Counted from the first letter of the stretch, positions 17,562 through 25,599 are shown. The stretch: DNA of 33,564 nt from Halobacillus alkaliphilus (GCF_900113125.1 NZ_FOOG01000042.1:1-33564); one strand, 5' to 3'. Numbers and translations are program-made. Notes: a model not told the origin generated them from the sequence alone.

Positions 17562-17886
17562 CAATAGGGCCGGATACATGAAGACTCAGTTTCGAGATAT
17601 TGTGTGGAGAAGGGGGATCCAGAGAACGGCTCGCTTTCCCTTCCGCCCCTTTGCGATCATGGAGAGCTCGAAATATCCGCATAATCGCCTTCCATTGAGC
17701 AAGGATCATCTATAATCCACCCTAAGTTTTAAAAGTTATTTATATGTAGGAACCCTGCACTAGAAGCATTGTGTCTATCGGGGTGATGGAACAAGACGAG
17801 TTGTTTCCGTAGCCTCCCTCCCCGTTTTTTGCCAACGGACCCGAGTTATCACGAAACTGAGTATTACAGAAAAGGGAGCTTTATTT
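17562..17886. repeat. Intergenic mosaic repeat, copy E, with inverted ends
   Basis: Left end GAAGACTCAGTTTCGAGATA (17580-17599) mirrors the right end, TATCACGAAACTGAGTATTA (about 17847-17866). The interior is chimeric. Bases 17629-17713 are the inverse complement of part of copy C (about 28595-28677), and 17769-17847 match copy F segments. No coding potential is evident. With the two half-elements sharing ends, it looks like a recombinant of two family members. Confidence 0.78.
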
Positions 17887-17936
17887 TAAAAGCAATAGGG
17901 CAGATTTTAGAGAGGCAAAAATGCATTCCAATTGAA

Positions 17937-17959
17937 AGCTGGACGGGGAAAATCCAGCT
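17937..17959 (+). other. Hairpin upstream of a small membrane gene
   Basis: AGCTGGA and TCCAGCT pair around a 9-nt loop (7 bp). It lies 78 bases before the small gene at 18037. It may be a weak terminator for upstream transcription or a leader element. Confidence 0.35.
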
Positions 17960-18036
17960 CTTCTGTACTTCCATAGAGAGAGTGAACAAATCTCCTAAAG
18001 AAAAAGGTAAAAGAAGAATAGTAAGGAGGTCGAAGC

Positions 18037-18141
18037 ATGAATTCTTTTTTTATTTCAGTCATTATTATGGCTATAAGTGTAGCAGCACTGTTTCTCGTGT
18101 TCATACTTGTTCTTCTAAAAAGGAGTAACAATAAGAAGTGA
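18037..18141 (+). CDS. 34-residue single-span membrane protein
   Basis: A short reading frame beginning MNSFFISVIIMAISVAALF and ending LLKRSNNKK. It has one strongly hydrophobic helix (residues 4-27) followed by a basic tail, the arrangement of small bitopic membrane proteins with the C-terminus in the cytoplasm. ATG 18037 follows GTAAGGAGGT at ideal spacing, the best ribosome binding site in its neighbourhood. A strong hairpin follows 18 bases after the stop codon. I do not recognise a family. It could be a membrane regulator, a toxin-like peptide or a transporter accessory; none of these is shown. Confidence 0.7.
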   Translation: MNSFFISVIIMAISVAALFLVFILVLLKRSNNKK

Positions 18142-18158
18142 ACATGAGTGTCAGATAT

Positions 18159-18194
18159 AATAAGCCCTTCTGTTAATGAACAGAAGGGCTTATT
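18159..18194. terminator. Hairpin terminator between convergent genes
   Basis: AATAAGCCCTTCTGTT pairs perfectly with AACAGAAGGGCTTATT (16 bp, 4-nt loop). T runs are short on both sides, but the position between the small membrane gene and the ABC-F gene fits a shared terminator. Confidence 0.8.
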
Positions 18195-18212
18195 AAGTGT
18201 GAAAAATTTTCC

Positions 18213-19796
18213 TCAAGTGTCTTGTTTTAATTGCTTTAATAGCTCTAAAGTGTTTTCATATTCCTTTTCGAGAAGCGTTCGGTCTTCACTCATTCCTGGC
18301 ATACTTAATCGACTAATAAGTTCGGACAGTTTAGTTTCCAGAGTCATCAAATTGTACACGTCTTCCTCTGCTTTCTGTGGTTTGCTCAAGGCTTCCTGCC
18401 ATTCTTGCCACGTTCCATCAAAATAGTTCAGTTTTTCCTGTTCGATGATCCATAACTGATCCGCTGTTTTCTCCACAAACGTCCGGTCGTGGGTGACGTA
18501 CAGAATCGTTCCCGGATAATCCTGGACCAATTTTTGCAAAGCTTCAATTGCTTCTATATCCAAATGATTGGTCGGTTCATCTAATATAAGCAGCTGTGCT
18601 TCACTGACAAGCATCCTGGCTAGAACAAGCTTCACTCGTTCTCCGCCGCTTAATACGTGAATTTTTTTATGGATAGCCTCCTCATAAAATCTAAGCCTGG
18701 CCAAGATAATTCGAACCACAGATTCTTCTAAACAACTCGTTTTCGATACATAGCCTAAAACCGTCTCCTCATCTGGCAGTGCTCCCATATTCTGATGAAA
18801 ATATTCCGTCTTAACTCCTTTTGGAAACAGCTTTTTATGATGATTAAGCAAATACTGCAGAAAAGTAGATTTACCAGCTCCGTTTGCGCCTATAAATGCG
18901 GTCTTTGAACCTGTTTTCAGTAAAATATCGTCTATGTGAAAAAGAAATCTGTCTCCAGCCTGGATATTAACCTCTCTTAGCTGACAGATATACCTACTGT
19001 GGATCTTTGACAGATGGTCCATTTCCAGCTTCACTTGATCCCATTCAAATGGTTTGTCAGCACGGTCTAAACGATCCAGGCGGCGTTCAAGTGTTTTCCC
19101 TGTCCGCTCCACTTTCTTTTGTCTGGCAGCTGCTTTGTTTTTACCAAGCTGCCATTCAGAATTCCCCATACGTCTGGGAGGCTTCCTCATCCCTTTGGAT
19201 TGGGTACGCTTTTGCTCAATACGATTTTCAATTCTTTTCTTTTCCTGAAGATACTGTACATGCTTTTCCATCTGCTGATCTCGTTCCTGTTCTTTTTGTT
19301 GCAGATAAAAGGAATAGTTTCCATTAAACTCTCTAATTTTCCCTTTTTCTAATTCCCAGATTTTATGGCACGTTCGGTCAAGAAGCGTTCGATCATGAGA
19401 TACAATCACACAGGCTCCCGAGTGCTTCCGCAGCCGTTCCTCTACTTCTTCCACCCGAGACCAGTCCAGATCGTTCGTCGGTTCATCTAAAAACAACAGC
19501 CTGGCCGCATCCTGAAAGATAGCTTCGAGTTTGGCAAGTGTACGTTCACCGCCGCTTTGGCGCTCTTCCTTTGTTTCCTTATGAATTTGTTCTAATCGGT
19601 CATACGCTGTGTACCACTTCACTTGAGGAAGAATATCCAGTTCTCCAGTTAAGTAGCGGAGGAGCATGGTCTTACCCTGACCATTCCTTCCCACTAAACC
19701 GATTTTTTCCCCCTCGTGAATAGCTAATTCTTTTATATCCAGCAATGTTCGTTCACCGATCGAATAGTGAATATTTTTGGCATACATCAATAACAT
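18213..19796 (-). CDS. ABC-F ATPase, antibiotic-resistance (ribosome protection) type
   Basis: A 527-residue soluble protein with two ABC domains and no membrane segments. Domain 1: GRNGQGKT (36-43), SGGE (81-84), LFLDEP (101-106). Domain 2: GANGAGKS (303-310), SGGE (383-386), LLILDEP (402-408). A long charged linker (about 161-260, rich in K, R, Q and E) would reach the peptidyl transferase centre. Domain 1 is short, with only about 38 residues between Walker A and the signature. A C-terminal extension of about 60 residues follows domain 2. This layout fits the Vga/Msr/VmlR group that displaces macrolide, lincosamide, streptogramin or pleuromutilin drugs from ribosomes. Start is ATG 19796, behind AGGGAGG. 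The leader upstream is highly structured. Drug range unknown. Confidence 0.88.
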   Translation of the reverse strand: MLLMYAKNIHYSIGERTLLDIKELAIHEGEKIGLVGRNGQGKTMLLRYLTGELDILPQVKWYTAYDRLEQIHKETKEERQSGGERTLAKLEAIFQDAARLLFLDEPTNDLDWSRVEEVEERLRKHSGACVIVSHDRTLLDRTCHKIWELEKGKIREFNGNYSFYLQQKEQERDQQMEKHVQYLQEKKRIENRIEQKRTQSKGMRKPPRRMGNSEWQLGKNKAAARQKKVERTGKTLERRLDRLDRADKPFEWDQVKLEMDHLSKIHSRYICQLREVNIQAGDRFLFHIDDILLKTGSKTAFIGANGAGKSTFLQYLLNHHKKLFPKGVKTEYFHQNMGALPDEETVLGYVSKTSCLEESVVRIILARLRFYEEAIHKKIHVLSGGERVKLVLARMLVSEAQLLILDEPTNHLDIEAIEALQKLVQDYPGTILYVTHDRTFVEKTADQLWIIEQEKLNYFDGTWQEWQEALSKPQKAEEDVYNLMTLETKLSELISRLSMPGMSEDRTLLEKEYENTLELLKQLKQDT

Positions 19797-19801
19797 AAAT
19801 A

Positions 19802-19985
19802 GACCTCCCTGTACGCTCCAGAGAAGTCATAGTCTGCTGCTTCGGCCATCCTCAAAAAAACCATAAAGGTGCCGAAAAGTCATACGTTTAAAGAAAGACA
19901 GACTAATCCTGTATCTGGAACGAGTAAAATTTCTTATTTACATACTCGTGTAGTGACAGGATTAGTACTTCATCGCTTTAAACGT
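19802..19985 (-). promoter_or_regulatory. Structured leader of the ABC-F gene with buried ribosome binding site
   Basis: Three nested helices lie here: CTTTAAACGT (19976-19985) with ACGTTTAAAG (19884-19893), ACAGGATTAGT (19956-19966) with ACTAATCCTGT (19902-19912), and TACTCG (19943-19948) with CGAGTA (19921-19926). In the minus-strand RNA a 9-bp hairpin pairs GACUUCUCU (19828-19820) with AGGGAGGUC (19810-19802), which contains the ribosome binding site. Two of its pairs are G-U, so it is better formed in this RNA than in the opposite one. This arrangement suggests translational attenuation, as known for several ABC-F and erm leaders. Confidence 0.65.
19827..19883 (-). CDS. Candidate 18-residue leader peptide of the ABC-F gene
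   Basis: The frame starts MTFRHLYGFF, ends RSSRL and stops with TGA at 19829-19827, the first bases of the hairpin that hides the ABC-F ribosome binding site. A ribosome paused near its end would disrupt that hairpin. The weak point is its own start: no purine-rich site lies before the ATG. Two much shorter frames (ATG-AAA-stop and ATG-AAG-TAC-stop) occur earlier in the same leader and are alternatives. Confidence 0.35.
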   Translation of the reverse strand: MTFRHLYGFFEDGRSSRL

Positions 19986-20011
19986 CAGTCCCTTCTATTT
20001 CATCTTCGTTT

Positions 20012-20041
20012 ATTATATGATGAACAGGAATATATTTGCAA
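20012..20041 (-). promoter_or_regulatory. Promoter for the ABC-F leader
   Basis: On the minus strand TTGCAA (20041-20036), 18 nt and TATAAT (20017-20012). The -10 box is consensus. It would give a leader of about 200 nt before the ABC-F start codon. Confidence 0.6.
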
Positions 20042-20066
20042 GAAAATTCGGAAAGGGTGGTTCAGC

Positions 20067-20588
20067 ATGGGGAAAGTCGTGTTATACATTGCGCAAAGTC
20101 TGGATGGTTACATTTCCAGAGAAGACGGTTCGATTGACTGGCTGTGGGACGGACAGGATAGCGGAACAGATTATGGTTTTGATGCGTTTTTCAATCAAAT
20201 GGACACCGTAATCCTTGGGAGAAAAACCTATGAACAAATCTTTGAATTAACGAGCGAGTTTCCTTACCAATCCAAAGATGTCTATGTAGTAAGCCGTACG
20301 AAAGAAGGTCACGATTCCTATGCCACATTCATTCAGCCCGAACAAATTCTCCCGCTGTTGAATTTATTAAAAGCAGATAAAAATATCTGGCTGGTTGGCG
20401 GGGCACAGTTGATTGACCATTTTGTGAGCATGGGGCTTATTGATGAATACCATCTGGCGATCCAGCCCACCTTAATCGGCAGCGGGATTTCTCTCTTCAA
20501 GCCACATCAAAAAGAGCAGCAGCTTAACCTGCTGCGTACAGAAAAGTTCGATGATGGGATGATCGTTCTCACTTATCAGCTTAAATAA
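20067..20588 (+). CDS. Dihydrofolate-reductase-like protein (RibD C-terminal type)
   Basis: A 173-residue protein of the RibD_C / YyaP family. It shows SLDGYIS near the N-terminus, LGRKTYE in the middle, and WLVGGAQLI with PTLIGSGI near the C-terminus, which form the NADPH-binding fold. It is not the housekeeping FolA. Substrate unknown. ATG 20067 is chosen because AAAGGGTGG lies just upstream; the in-frame extension to 19869 runs through the regulatory region of the divergent ABC-F gene and is not credible. It is followed after 78 bases by the LD-carboxypeptidase gene, with no obvious terminator. Confidence 0.9.
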   Translation: MGKVVLYIAQSLDGYISREDGSIDWLWDGQDSGTDYGFDAFFNQMDTVILGRKTYEQIFELTSEFPYQSKDVYVVSRTKEGHDSYATFIQPEQILPLLNLLKADKNIWLVGGAQLIDHFVSMGLIDEYHLAIQPTLIGSGISLFKPHQKEQQLNLLRTEKFDDGMIVLTYQLK

Positions 20589-20666
20589 GCAGGTGTTCTG
20601 TACGATCACTTTCCCCCGCATAGCAAAAGAAAGGAATACTGAGTAAGCATAAAAGGGAGGAATTCT

Positions 20667-21647
20667 ATGTTTCCAGACAAATTAAAACAAGGGGACGAAA
20701 TACGGGTAATCTCTCCTGCCGAGAGCTTATCTATTATTGCTGAAGATCAACGCAAGCTTGCCATTCAACGTTTGGAACAGCTTGGCGTGCGTGTTAGTTA
20801 TAGTACATATGCAGAGATAAATGATGAGTCTGCGCTTTCGCAATCCATTGAAAAAAGAGTCTCTGATCTTCATGAAGCTTTCAACGATGAACGCGTTACC
20901 ATGATCCTTACTACGATTGGAGGTTTTGACAGCAATCAGCTTCTGCGTTATCTGGATTATGACCTGATCCGCCAAAACCCAAAAATCCTTTGCGGCTTTT
21001 CAGATATTACGGTACTTTCAAATGCCATTTACCAAAAAACTGGACTCGTTACCTATAACGGCCCCCACTTTTCTACATTCGGCATGAAGAAAGGTATTGA
21101 ATACACATGGGCTCACTTTCGCCAGATGTTTACTCAACAAGCTCCTTACTTTATAGAGCAAGCAGACGACTGGAGTGACGACCGCTGGTTCCTCGATCAG
21201 GATAACCGTCAATTTTATACAAATGAAGGCTATGCTGTGATCAATGAAGGGTCGGCCACGGGAAGAACGCTTGGAGGGAATTTATGTACGTTAAATCTTC
21301 TTCAGGGGACCGAATACATGCCTGCACTTGAGAACACGATTCTTTTTCTTGAGGATGATGAAATGACCATTCCACAAACCTTTGACCGTGACCTGCAGTC
21401 CTTGATTCATCAACCCGGGTTTGATCAAGTGAAGGGACTTGTCATCGGCCGGTTTCAAAAAGAATCCAACGTTAGCCTCGATCACATTCACGCGATCATC
21501 CAATCAAAGCAGGAACTCTCAAACATCCCAGTCATTGCCCAGGCGAGCTTCGGCCATACCACACCGCAGTTCACTTTCCCTATCGGTGGGAAGGCTGCCA
21601 TTCAGGCTTCTGGTCAAACAGCTTCCATTCAGATGATAGAGTACTAA
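20667..21647 (+). CDS. LD-carboxypeptidase / MccF-like serine peptidase (S66)
   Basis: A 326-residue S66 family protein. The Ser-Glu-His triad is visible: Ser112 in GFSDIT, Glu229 in LFLEDDE and His297 in ASFGHTTPQFTFPIGG. Family members either cleave the L,D bond of murein tetrapeptides during cell wall recycling (LdcA, YkfA) or hydrolyse microcin C (MccF). No signal peptide is present, so it acts in the cytosol. Length and spacing resemble the MccF-like branch as much as LdcA, and the choice is open. Start is ATG 20667 after GGAGG. A terminator shared with the SDR gene follows. Confidence 0.92.
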   Translation: MFPDKLKQGDEIRVISPAESLSIIAEDQRKLAIQRLEQLGVRVSYSTYAEINDESALSQSIEKRVSDLHEAFNDERVTMILTTIGGFDSNQLLRYLDYDLIRQNPKILCGFSDITVLSNAIYQKTGLVTYNGPHFSTFGMKKGIEYTWAHFRQMFTQQAPYFIEQADDWSDDRWFLDQDNRQFYTNEGYAVINEGSATGRTLGGNLCTLNLLQGTEYMPALENTILFLEDDEMTIPQTFDRDLQSLIHQPGFDQVKGLVIGRFQKESNVSLDHIHAIIQSKQELSNIPVIAQASFGHTTPQFTFPIGGKAAIQASGQTASIQMIEY

Positions 21648-21669
21648 ATGCACCCGCATACACCAAACA

Positions 21670-21693
21670 AAAGGACGGGCTGAGCCGTCCTTT
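21670..21693. terminator. Terminator between convergent genes
   Basis: AAAGGACGG pairs with CCGTCCTTT, 9 bp with a 6-nt loop, between the S66 peptidase and the SDR gene. Confidence 0.8.
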
Positions 21694-21701
21694 CTGCTGG
21701 T

Positions 21702-22460
21702 TTATTCGTTAACTAAATCGTACACTTTGTATACTTTTCCATTCTCAATATCTTTAGGTTTATTGATCAGATCCATAAGAATGGACGCTACTTCATGAGG
21801 GGATCTCAGCTGACCTTCTTCCTTCATTTGTTTAAATTTATCAACGTCTTTAAACTCTTCTTTAGAAGAGGCACGTATTTCTCCTTGCATATCCGTGTCC
21901 ATGACTCCTGGGCTGAAAGCCAATATAACATGCTTGTTCCCTTCCTGCTCCAACGCCAGGGTTGAAGTAAACCGATTAATAGCTGCTTTTGCACTGCTAT
22001 ATGTACTCCATCCGTGAACCGGTCGTTCAGCTGCCCCGGAAGTGATATTAATAATCGAGGTCCCGATTTCTTTTTTATTCGCTTCTGCCAGACAGCGGTT
22101 AATTAATAGAACAGGAGCTGTCACATTTACTTGAAAATGCTTTTGAACAGAAGCAGGCTCTAATTGGCCCACCGGGTTAATCGGCTCAATCACTCCTGCA
22201 TTATTTACCAGATATACGTAGTGGGTATCTTCGTGAAATGCTTCGTTAACAATAGCCTCAAGACCTTCCTCCAATTGGCCAGGGTCGCTCAAGTCACATG
22301 AAATGTGGGTATAGCTTACTTTTCTTTCATCTGCCAGCTTCTGCAAAGATTGGTTTTCGTTTCTCGATACAGAGATTAAGTGAACATTCTTTTCAATAAA
22401 CTGTTTCGCAATGGACTCACCAAGTCCACGTGACGTTCCGGTAACAATAGCATACTGCAT
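21702..22460 (-). CDS. Short-chain dehydrogenase, YueD (benzil reductase)-like
   Basis: A 252-residue SDR. Cofactor motif TGTSRGLG (7-14), NNAG (86-89) and the catalytic Ser141, Tyr154 (YSSAK) and Lys158. The general look (SRNENQSL, FSPGVMDTDMQ) resembles the sepiapterin-reductase-like benzil reductase YueD of bacilli; the physiological substrate is unknown. ATG 22460 is chosen because AAAGGAGG lies eight bases before it; an in-frame start 11 codons earlier would lie upstream of that site. It is divergent from the YczE-like gene. Confidence 0.9.
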   Translation of the reverse strand: MQYAIVTGTSRGLGESIAKQFIEKNVHLISVSRNENQSLQKLADERKVSYTHISCDLSDPGQLEEGLEAIVNEAFHEDTHYVYLVNNAGVIEPINPVGQLEPASVQKHFQVNVTAPVLLINRCLAEANKKEIGTSIINITSGAAERPVHGWSTYSSAKAAINRFTSTLALEQEGNKHVILAFSPGVMDTDMQGEIRASSKEEFKDVDKFKQMKEEGQLRSPHEVASILMDLINKPKDIENGKVYKVYDLVNE

Positions 22461-22610
22461 GTGAAAATCCTCCTTTTGTTTGCTATTTCTCATTATTCCC
22501 GTCTTCCTGAATAGAAAACCTAACCGTGTCCGCAGACTGCTTTACATCTATAATAGCAGCGTATATGATAAATGAAGCACTAGTTTGACTGATAGAAGAA
22601 GGAGTCTGAC

Positions 22611-23246
22611 ATGAAGTACCTCTACTTATTTATCATTTATGCAGGCGGGCTCGTAATCTCCAGTCTGGGTCTTGCCCTTATTATTAAATCTGGTTTGGGA
22701 GTAGGACCTGCCGATAGTATAGCTGTAGGTCTATCTATGCGCTTTCCGGTTACGGTAGGATCCGTTATGATTGCAGCTTTTGTCATATTACTGCTGATCA
22801 ATGCGTGGCTTGAAAAAAAACGCCCGCAGTATGAATCTCTCATCCCCATTATTATAAGGGGACGGACCGTAGACCTGTTTTTATACGGGATGCTTGAAAA
22901 CGCAAATTATGAAGTATGGTGGACTCAGTGGGGGACCTTTTCCCTTGGATTACTCGCTACGGCTTTGGGCGTTGCTGTTTATTTACGCACTCCCTTCCCG
23001 CGGATCCCACTCGACCACTTTATGATGATTATGAATGAAAAAACCAAACAGTCCAAAGGCTTTATCCGGATTATAGCAGAATCAGCGATGGCTCTTGTCG
23101 GCTATCTTTTAGGCGCTCCAGTGGGCATAGGAACACTTATCGTCGCTTTATTATTAGGACCCTTTATCCAATGGTCTTACTTCTGGGTGCGGCCGATTGC
23201 CAGGCTATGGTCAGATTCAGCCCGTTCTTCAAGTGCGTCGGACTGA
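22611..23246 (+). CDS. YczE/YyaS/YitT-type membrane protein
   Basis: A 211-residue integral membrane protein with about five to six helices. The pattern GLALIIKSGLGVGPADSIAVGLS near the N-terminus and GAPVGIGTLIVALLLGPFIQW near the C-terminus are hallmarks of the YczE/YyaS family. Family members have no established transport substrate; YczE of Bacillus subtilis has been linked to surfactin and bacillaene production. ATG 22611 is preceded by GAAGGAG. It is monocistronic with its own terminator. Confidence 0.88.
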   Translation: MKYLYLFIIYAGGLVISSLGLALIIKSGLGVGPADSIAVGLSMRFPVTVGSVMIAAFVILLLINAWLEKKRPQYESLIPIIIRGRTVDLFLYGMLENANYEVWWTQWGTFSLGLLATALGVAVYLRTPFPRIPLDHFMMIMNEKTKQSKGFIRIIAESAMALVGYLLGAPVGIGTLIVALLLGPFIQWSYFWVRPIARLWSDSARSSSASD

Positions 23247-23255
23247 ATAACGAAG

Positions 23256-23285
23256 AAAGCGTGAAACATAACTGTTTCACGCTTT
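23256..23285. terminator. Bidirectional intrinsic terminator
   Basis: AAAGCGTGAAAC pairs with GTTTCACGCTTT, 12 bp with a 6-nt loop, followed by T runs. It separates the YczE-like gene and the acidic unknown. Confidence 0.93.
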
Positions 23286-23294
23286 TTATATTTC

Positions 23295-23735
23295 TTATTC
23301 GTCGGTAAAATTAAGTTTTGTTACTCCAGTTTCTTCTAACTTCTTACCAATTTTCTCTTCTATTTGCACACGTTCTTCCATCATTTCATCGGTCATCTTA
23401 TCCTGATTCGCCCCATAACGCTCGGCCATTTCTTTATCAGCGAGTTTTTCGACCAGCTTATCCCAGAAACTGAACTCATCGTACTCCTCTACGTACGTAT
23501 CAAGCAGCTTAGATTCATAATCAACATCCAAATCATAAACATCCATTTCCTCCTGATGAACAACTCGATCCTCAAGCCCCGCTTCTTTATACTTGGCAAG
23601 CACAAGCTCTCGTACATCCTCAAACTCGTCATCCAGTTCCATGCGGGTGGAATTAACCATCCAAGTGCCCAAATATACCGTCTCTACTAATTTTTCATAC
23701 TGTTTCTGAGATAGCTCAAGATTGACTTTTCCCAT
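23295..23735 (-). CDS. Acidic uncharacterised protein
   Basis: I do not recognise a named family. The 146-residue protein is strongly acidic (rich in Asp and Glu), soluble and probably mostly helical, with an N-terminal LSQKQYEKLVETVYLGTWMVN segment and a C-terminal MTDEMMEERVQIEEKIG helix. Acidic surfaces are common in salt-adapted proteins. Start is ATG 23735 with GGAGG upstream, and the gene has its own terminator, so it is likely real. Confidence 0.8.
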   Translation of the reverse strand: MGKVNLELSQKQYEKLVETVYLGTWMVNSTRMELDDEFEDVRELVLAKYKEAGLEDRVVHQEEMDVYDLDVDYESKLLDTYVEEYDEFSFWDKLVEKLADKEMAERYGANQDKMTDEMMEERVQIEEKIGKKLEETGVTKLNFTDE

Positions 23736-23806
23736 TCTTATTCCTCCATTTCATCAATGGTTCGTTGGAATTATATCATAATTCCTTTCTATAACTCCAA
23801 AGAACG

Positions 23807-23848
23807 AAAAAGCGGTATGCCGGCCAAGGGCCAAGCAAACCGCTTTTT
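23807..23848. terminator. Intrinsic terminator downstream of dat
   Basis: AAAAAGCGGT pairs with ACCGCTTTTT around a longer loop that contains an inner GGCC with GGCC pairing. On both strands a T run follows. Confidence 0.85.
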
Positions 23849-24739
23849 TTATTGAGCTTTTTGATTGCTGCTGAAAATCGAGGCATCCGGAGATATACCG
23901 GCTTCCTCTTCGTACCGCTGCTGAAGAAGACGCGTCACAGCTCCTGGATTTCCATCTCCAATCTGCAGATGGTCTACTTTTAAGATTGGCATAATCTCAG
24001 ATGTACTACTGGATAGGAACAATTCATCTGCGTATTGAAGGTCTTCAATTTCAAACGATTCTTCTACAAAATCAATATTCTGGGAGTCGCAGAAAGCTTC
24101 TACACGCATTCTTACACACCCGTGCAAAATATTTTTCTTAGCTGGGTGTGTATAAACCTTACCATTCTTCACCATATACACATTGGAAGAACTGCATTCG
24201 GTAACTTTGCCGTCTTTATGAAGCACCGCTTCGTAACAATTTTGTTCTTCAGCTGCTTGTTTGGCCATAACATTTGGAAGCAGATTCAGGCTTTTAATAT
24301 AGCACCAGTCCCAGCGCACATCTTCATGGGTAATGGTGTGGACGCCACCGGCTATTAAATCCGTTGGACGCGGCAAATCTTTAACATAAGCATACAGGTT
24401 AGCTACTATGTCCTTAGGAAACGCATGGTTCCTTGGGGCAGAACCACGAGTGATTTGTAAGTACACTTTCGCGTCGCTTTCTACCTGGTTGAGTTCCAAT
24501 AAACGTTTTAAATGATCATACATTTCTTCCTGTGTATAGGGTACATTTATTTTTACAGCGGCTGCTGATCTATATAAACGCTCTACATGTTCTTTTAACA
24601 GATAAAACTTGCCGTTATATACGCGGATAACTTCGTAAATGCCATCGCCGAACTGCAATCCCCGTTCCTCAAACGGATAGCGGAGTTCATTCTGATGAAT
24701 AAAATCATCTTCTGTTAATATGCGATCATAAATTGTCAT
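23849..24739 (-). CDS. dat: D-amino acid transaminase
   Basis: A 296-residue fold type IV PLP enzyme. The PLP lysine is Lys149 in CYIKSLNLLPNV, and the segments FGDGIYEVIRVYNG (30-43), LQITRGSAPRNHAFP (94-108) and SSSTSEIMP near residue 245 are typical of Dat. It interconverts D-alanine and D-glutamate with keto acids, supplying D-Glu for cell wall synthesis. Start is ATG 24739 with AAGGAGGA upstream. It lies 93 bases after the UMP-kinase-like gene on the same strand, with no obvious terminator between them, so partial co-transcription is possible. Confidence 0.94.
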   Translation of the reverse strand: MTIYDRILTEDDFIHQNELRYPFEERGLQFGDGIYEVIRVYNGKFYLLKEHVERLYRSAAAVKINVPYTQEEMYDHLKRLLELNQVESDAKVYLQITRGSAPRNHAFPKDIVANLYAYVKDLPRPTDLIAGGVHTITHEDVRWDWCYIKSLNLLPNVMAKQAAEEQNCYEAVLHKDGKVTECSSSNVYMVKNGKVYTHPAKKNILHGCVRMRVEAFCDSQNIDFVEESFEIEDLQYADELFLSSSTSEIMPILKVDHLQIGDGNPGAVTRLLQQRYEEEAGISPDASIFSSNQKAQ

Positions 24740-24832
24740 GAGATCGTCCTCCTTACAAATTCATTCATTAACGCCTAGTTTATCAAAAAAAATATATTCA
24801 AACACGTTTTTACTTATAATCCATCATTTCCC

Positions 24833-25573
24833 CTACAGTTCTTCCTGAAATGTAGATGGTTGATTGGAAATGAGTGTACCGAAGTTTTTTCCTTTGCACA
24901 AGTCCATCATGACTCCCGACTGATTGAAATTAAAGATGTGTACAGGTACTTGATGGTCCCGAGCTAACAATAAGGCCGATTGATCCATTACCTGAATATC
25001 CTGTAGTAAAACATCATTATAATTTAAATTACCATATAATTTAGCATCCTGATTCGTTACAGGATCCGCCGTATATACGCCATTCACTCCCTGCTTAGCA
25101 ACAAGAATGGAATCGCACTCCAATTCAATCGCACGCTGTACAGCAGGATAATCGGTCGTCACAAAAGGCTGGCCGTTTCCACCCGCCAGAATGACAATAT
25201 AACCTTTATCAAGGTGATACATGGCTTTTAAGCGTATATAGGGTTCAGCTACGGAAGTAATCGGGATCGAAGTCATTACCCGGACTTCTTTCTCTGTTTT
25301 ATTTTTTAAAACCCCGCGAAGCATCAGGCTGTTAATCACAGTGCCTATGGTTCCTATATTATCAGCCTCGACTCGATCGATTCCCCACACTTCTGCCGTT
25401 TTTCCTCTGAAGATGTTCCCTCCGCCTACTACCAAGGCAACCTCCACACCGGCTTCCGTCAGATTCAGAATTTCATTCGCTATATGTTCCAGGCTATTAT
25501 GATCAAAATTCTCCTCGCTGTCCCCACTGAGTGCCCCACCGCTGATTTTCAACAGTACACGTTTATACCTCAT
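24833..25573 (-). CDS. Divergent UMP-kinase-like amino acid kinase family protein
   Basis: A 246-residue amino-acid-kinase-fold protein closest in layout to bacterial UMP kinase PyrH, which phosphorylates UMP to UDP. It has GGGNIFRG (50-57), AEPYIRLKAM and NGVYTADP (164-171). It differs where PyrH is nearly invariant: the N-terminal motif reads SGGALSG, not SGEALxG, and the substrate loop reads GGNGQPFVTTD (131-141), not GTGNPFFTTD. It also lies outside the usual tsf-pyrH-frr cluster, so it is probably a paralogue. Start is ATG 25573 with GGGGAGGA seven bases upstream. Transcription must pass an intrinsic terminator behind a leader peptide. Enzymatic activity as UMP kinase is probable but not certain. 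Confidence 0.85.
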   Translation of the reverse strand: MRYKRVLLKISGGALSGDSEENFDHNSLEHIANEILNLTEAGVEVALVVGGGNIFRGKTAEVWGIDRVEADNIGTIGTVINSLMLRGVLKNKTEKEVRVMTSIPITSVAEPYIRLKAMYHLDKGYIVILAGGNGQPFVTTDYPAVQRAIELECDSILVAKQGVNGVYTADPVTNQDAKLYGNLNYNDVLLQDIQVMDQSALLLARDHQVPVHIFNFNQSGVMMDLCKGKNFGTLISNQPSTFQEEL

Positions 25574-25599
25574 CAACCTGTCCTCCCCGGTTTAAAAAA

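Noticed and set aside
17829-18131. Frames on both strands across the right end of copy E and the small membrane gene.
   Set aside because: They are out of frame with the small gene, which alone has a strong ribosome binding site and a sensible product.
19869-20066. N-terminal extension of the DHFR-like gene.
   Set aside because: It runs through the inverted repeats and promoter of the divergent ABC-F gene and lacks a ribosome binding site; ATG 20067 has one and fits the family.
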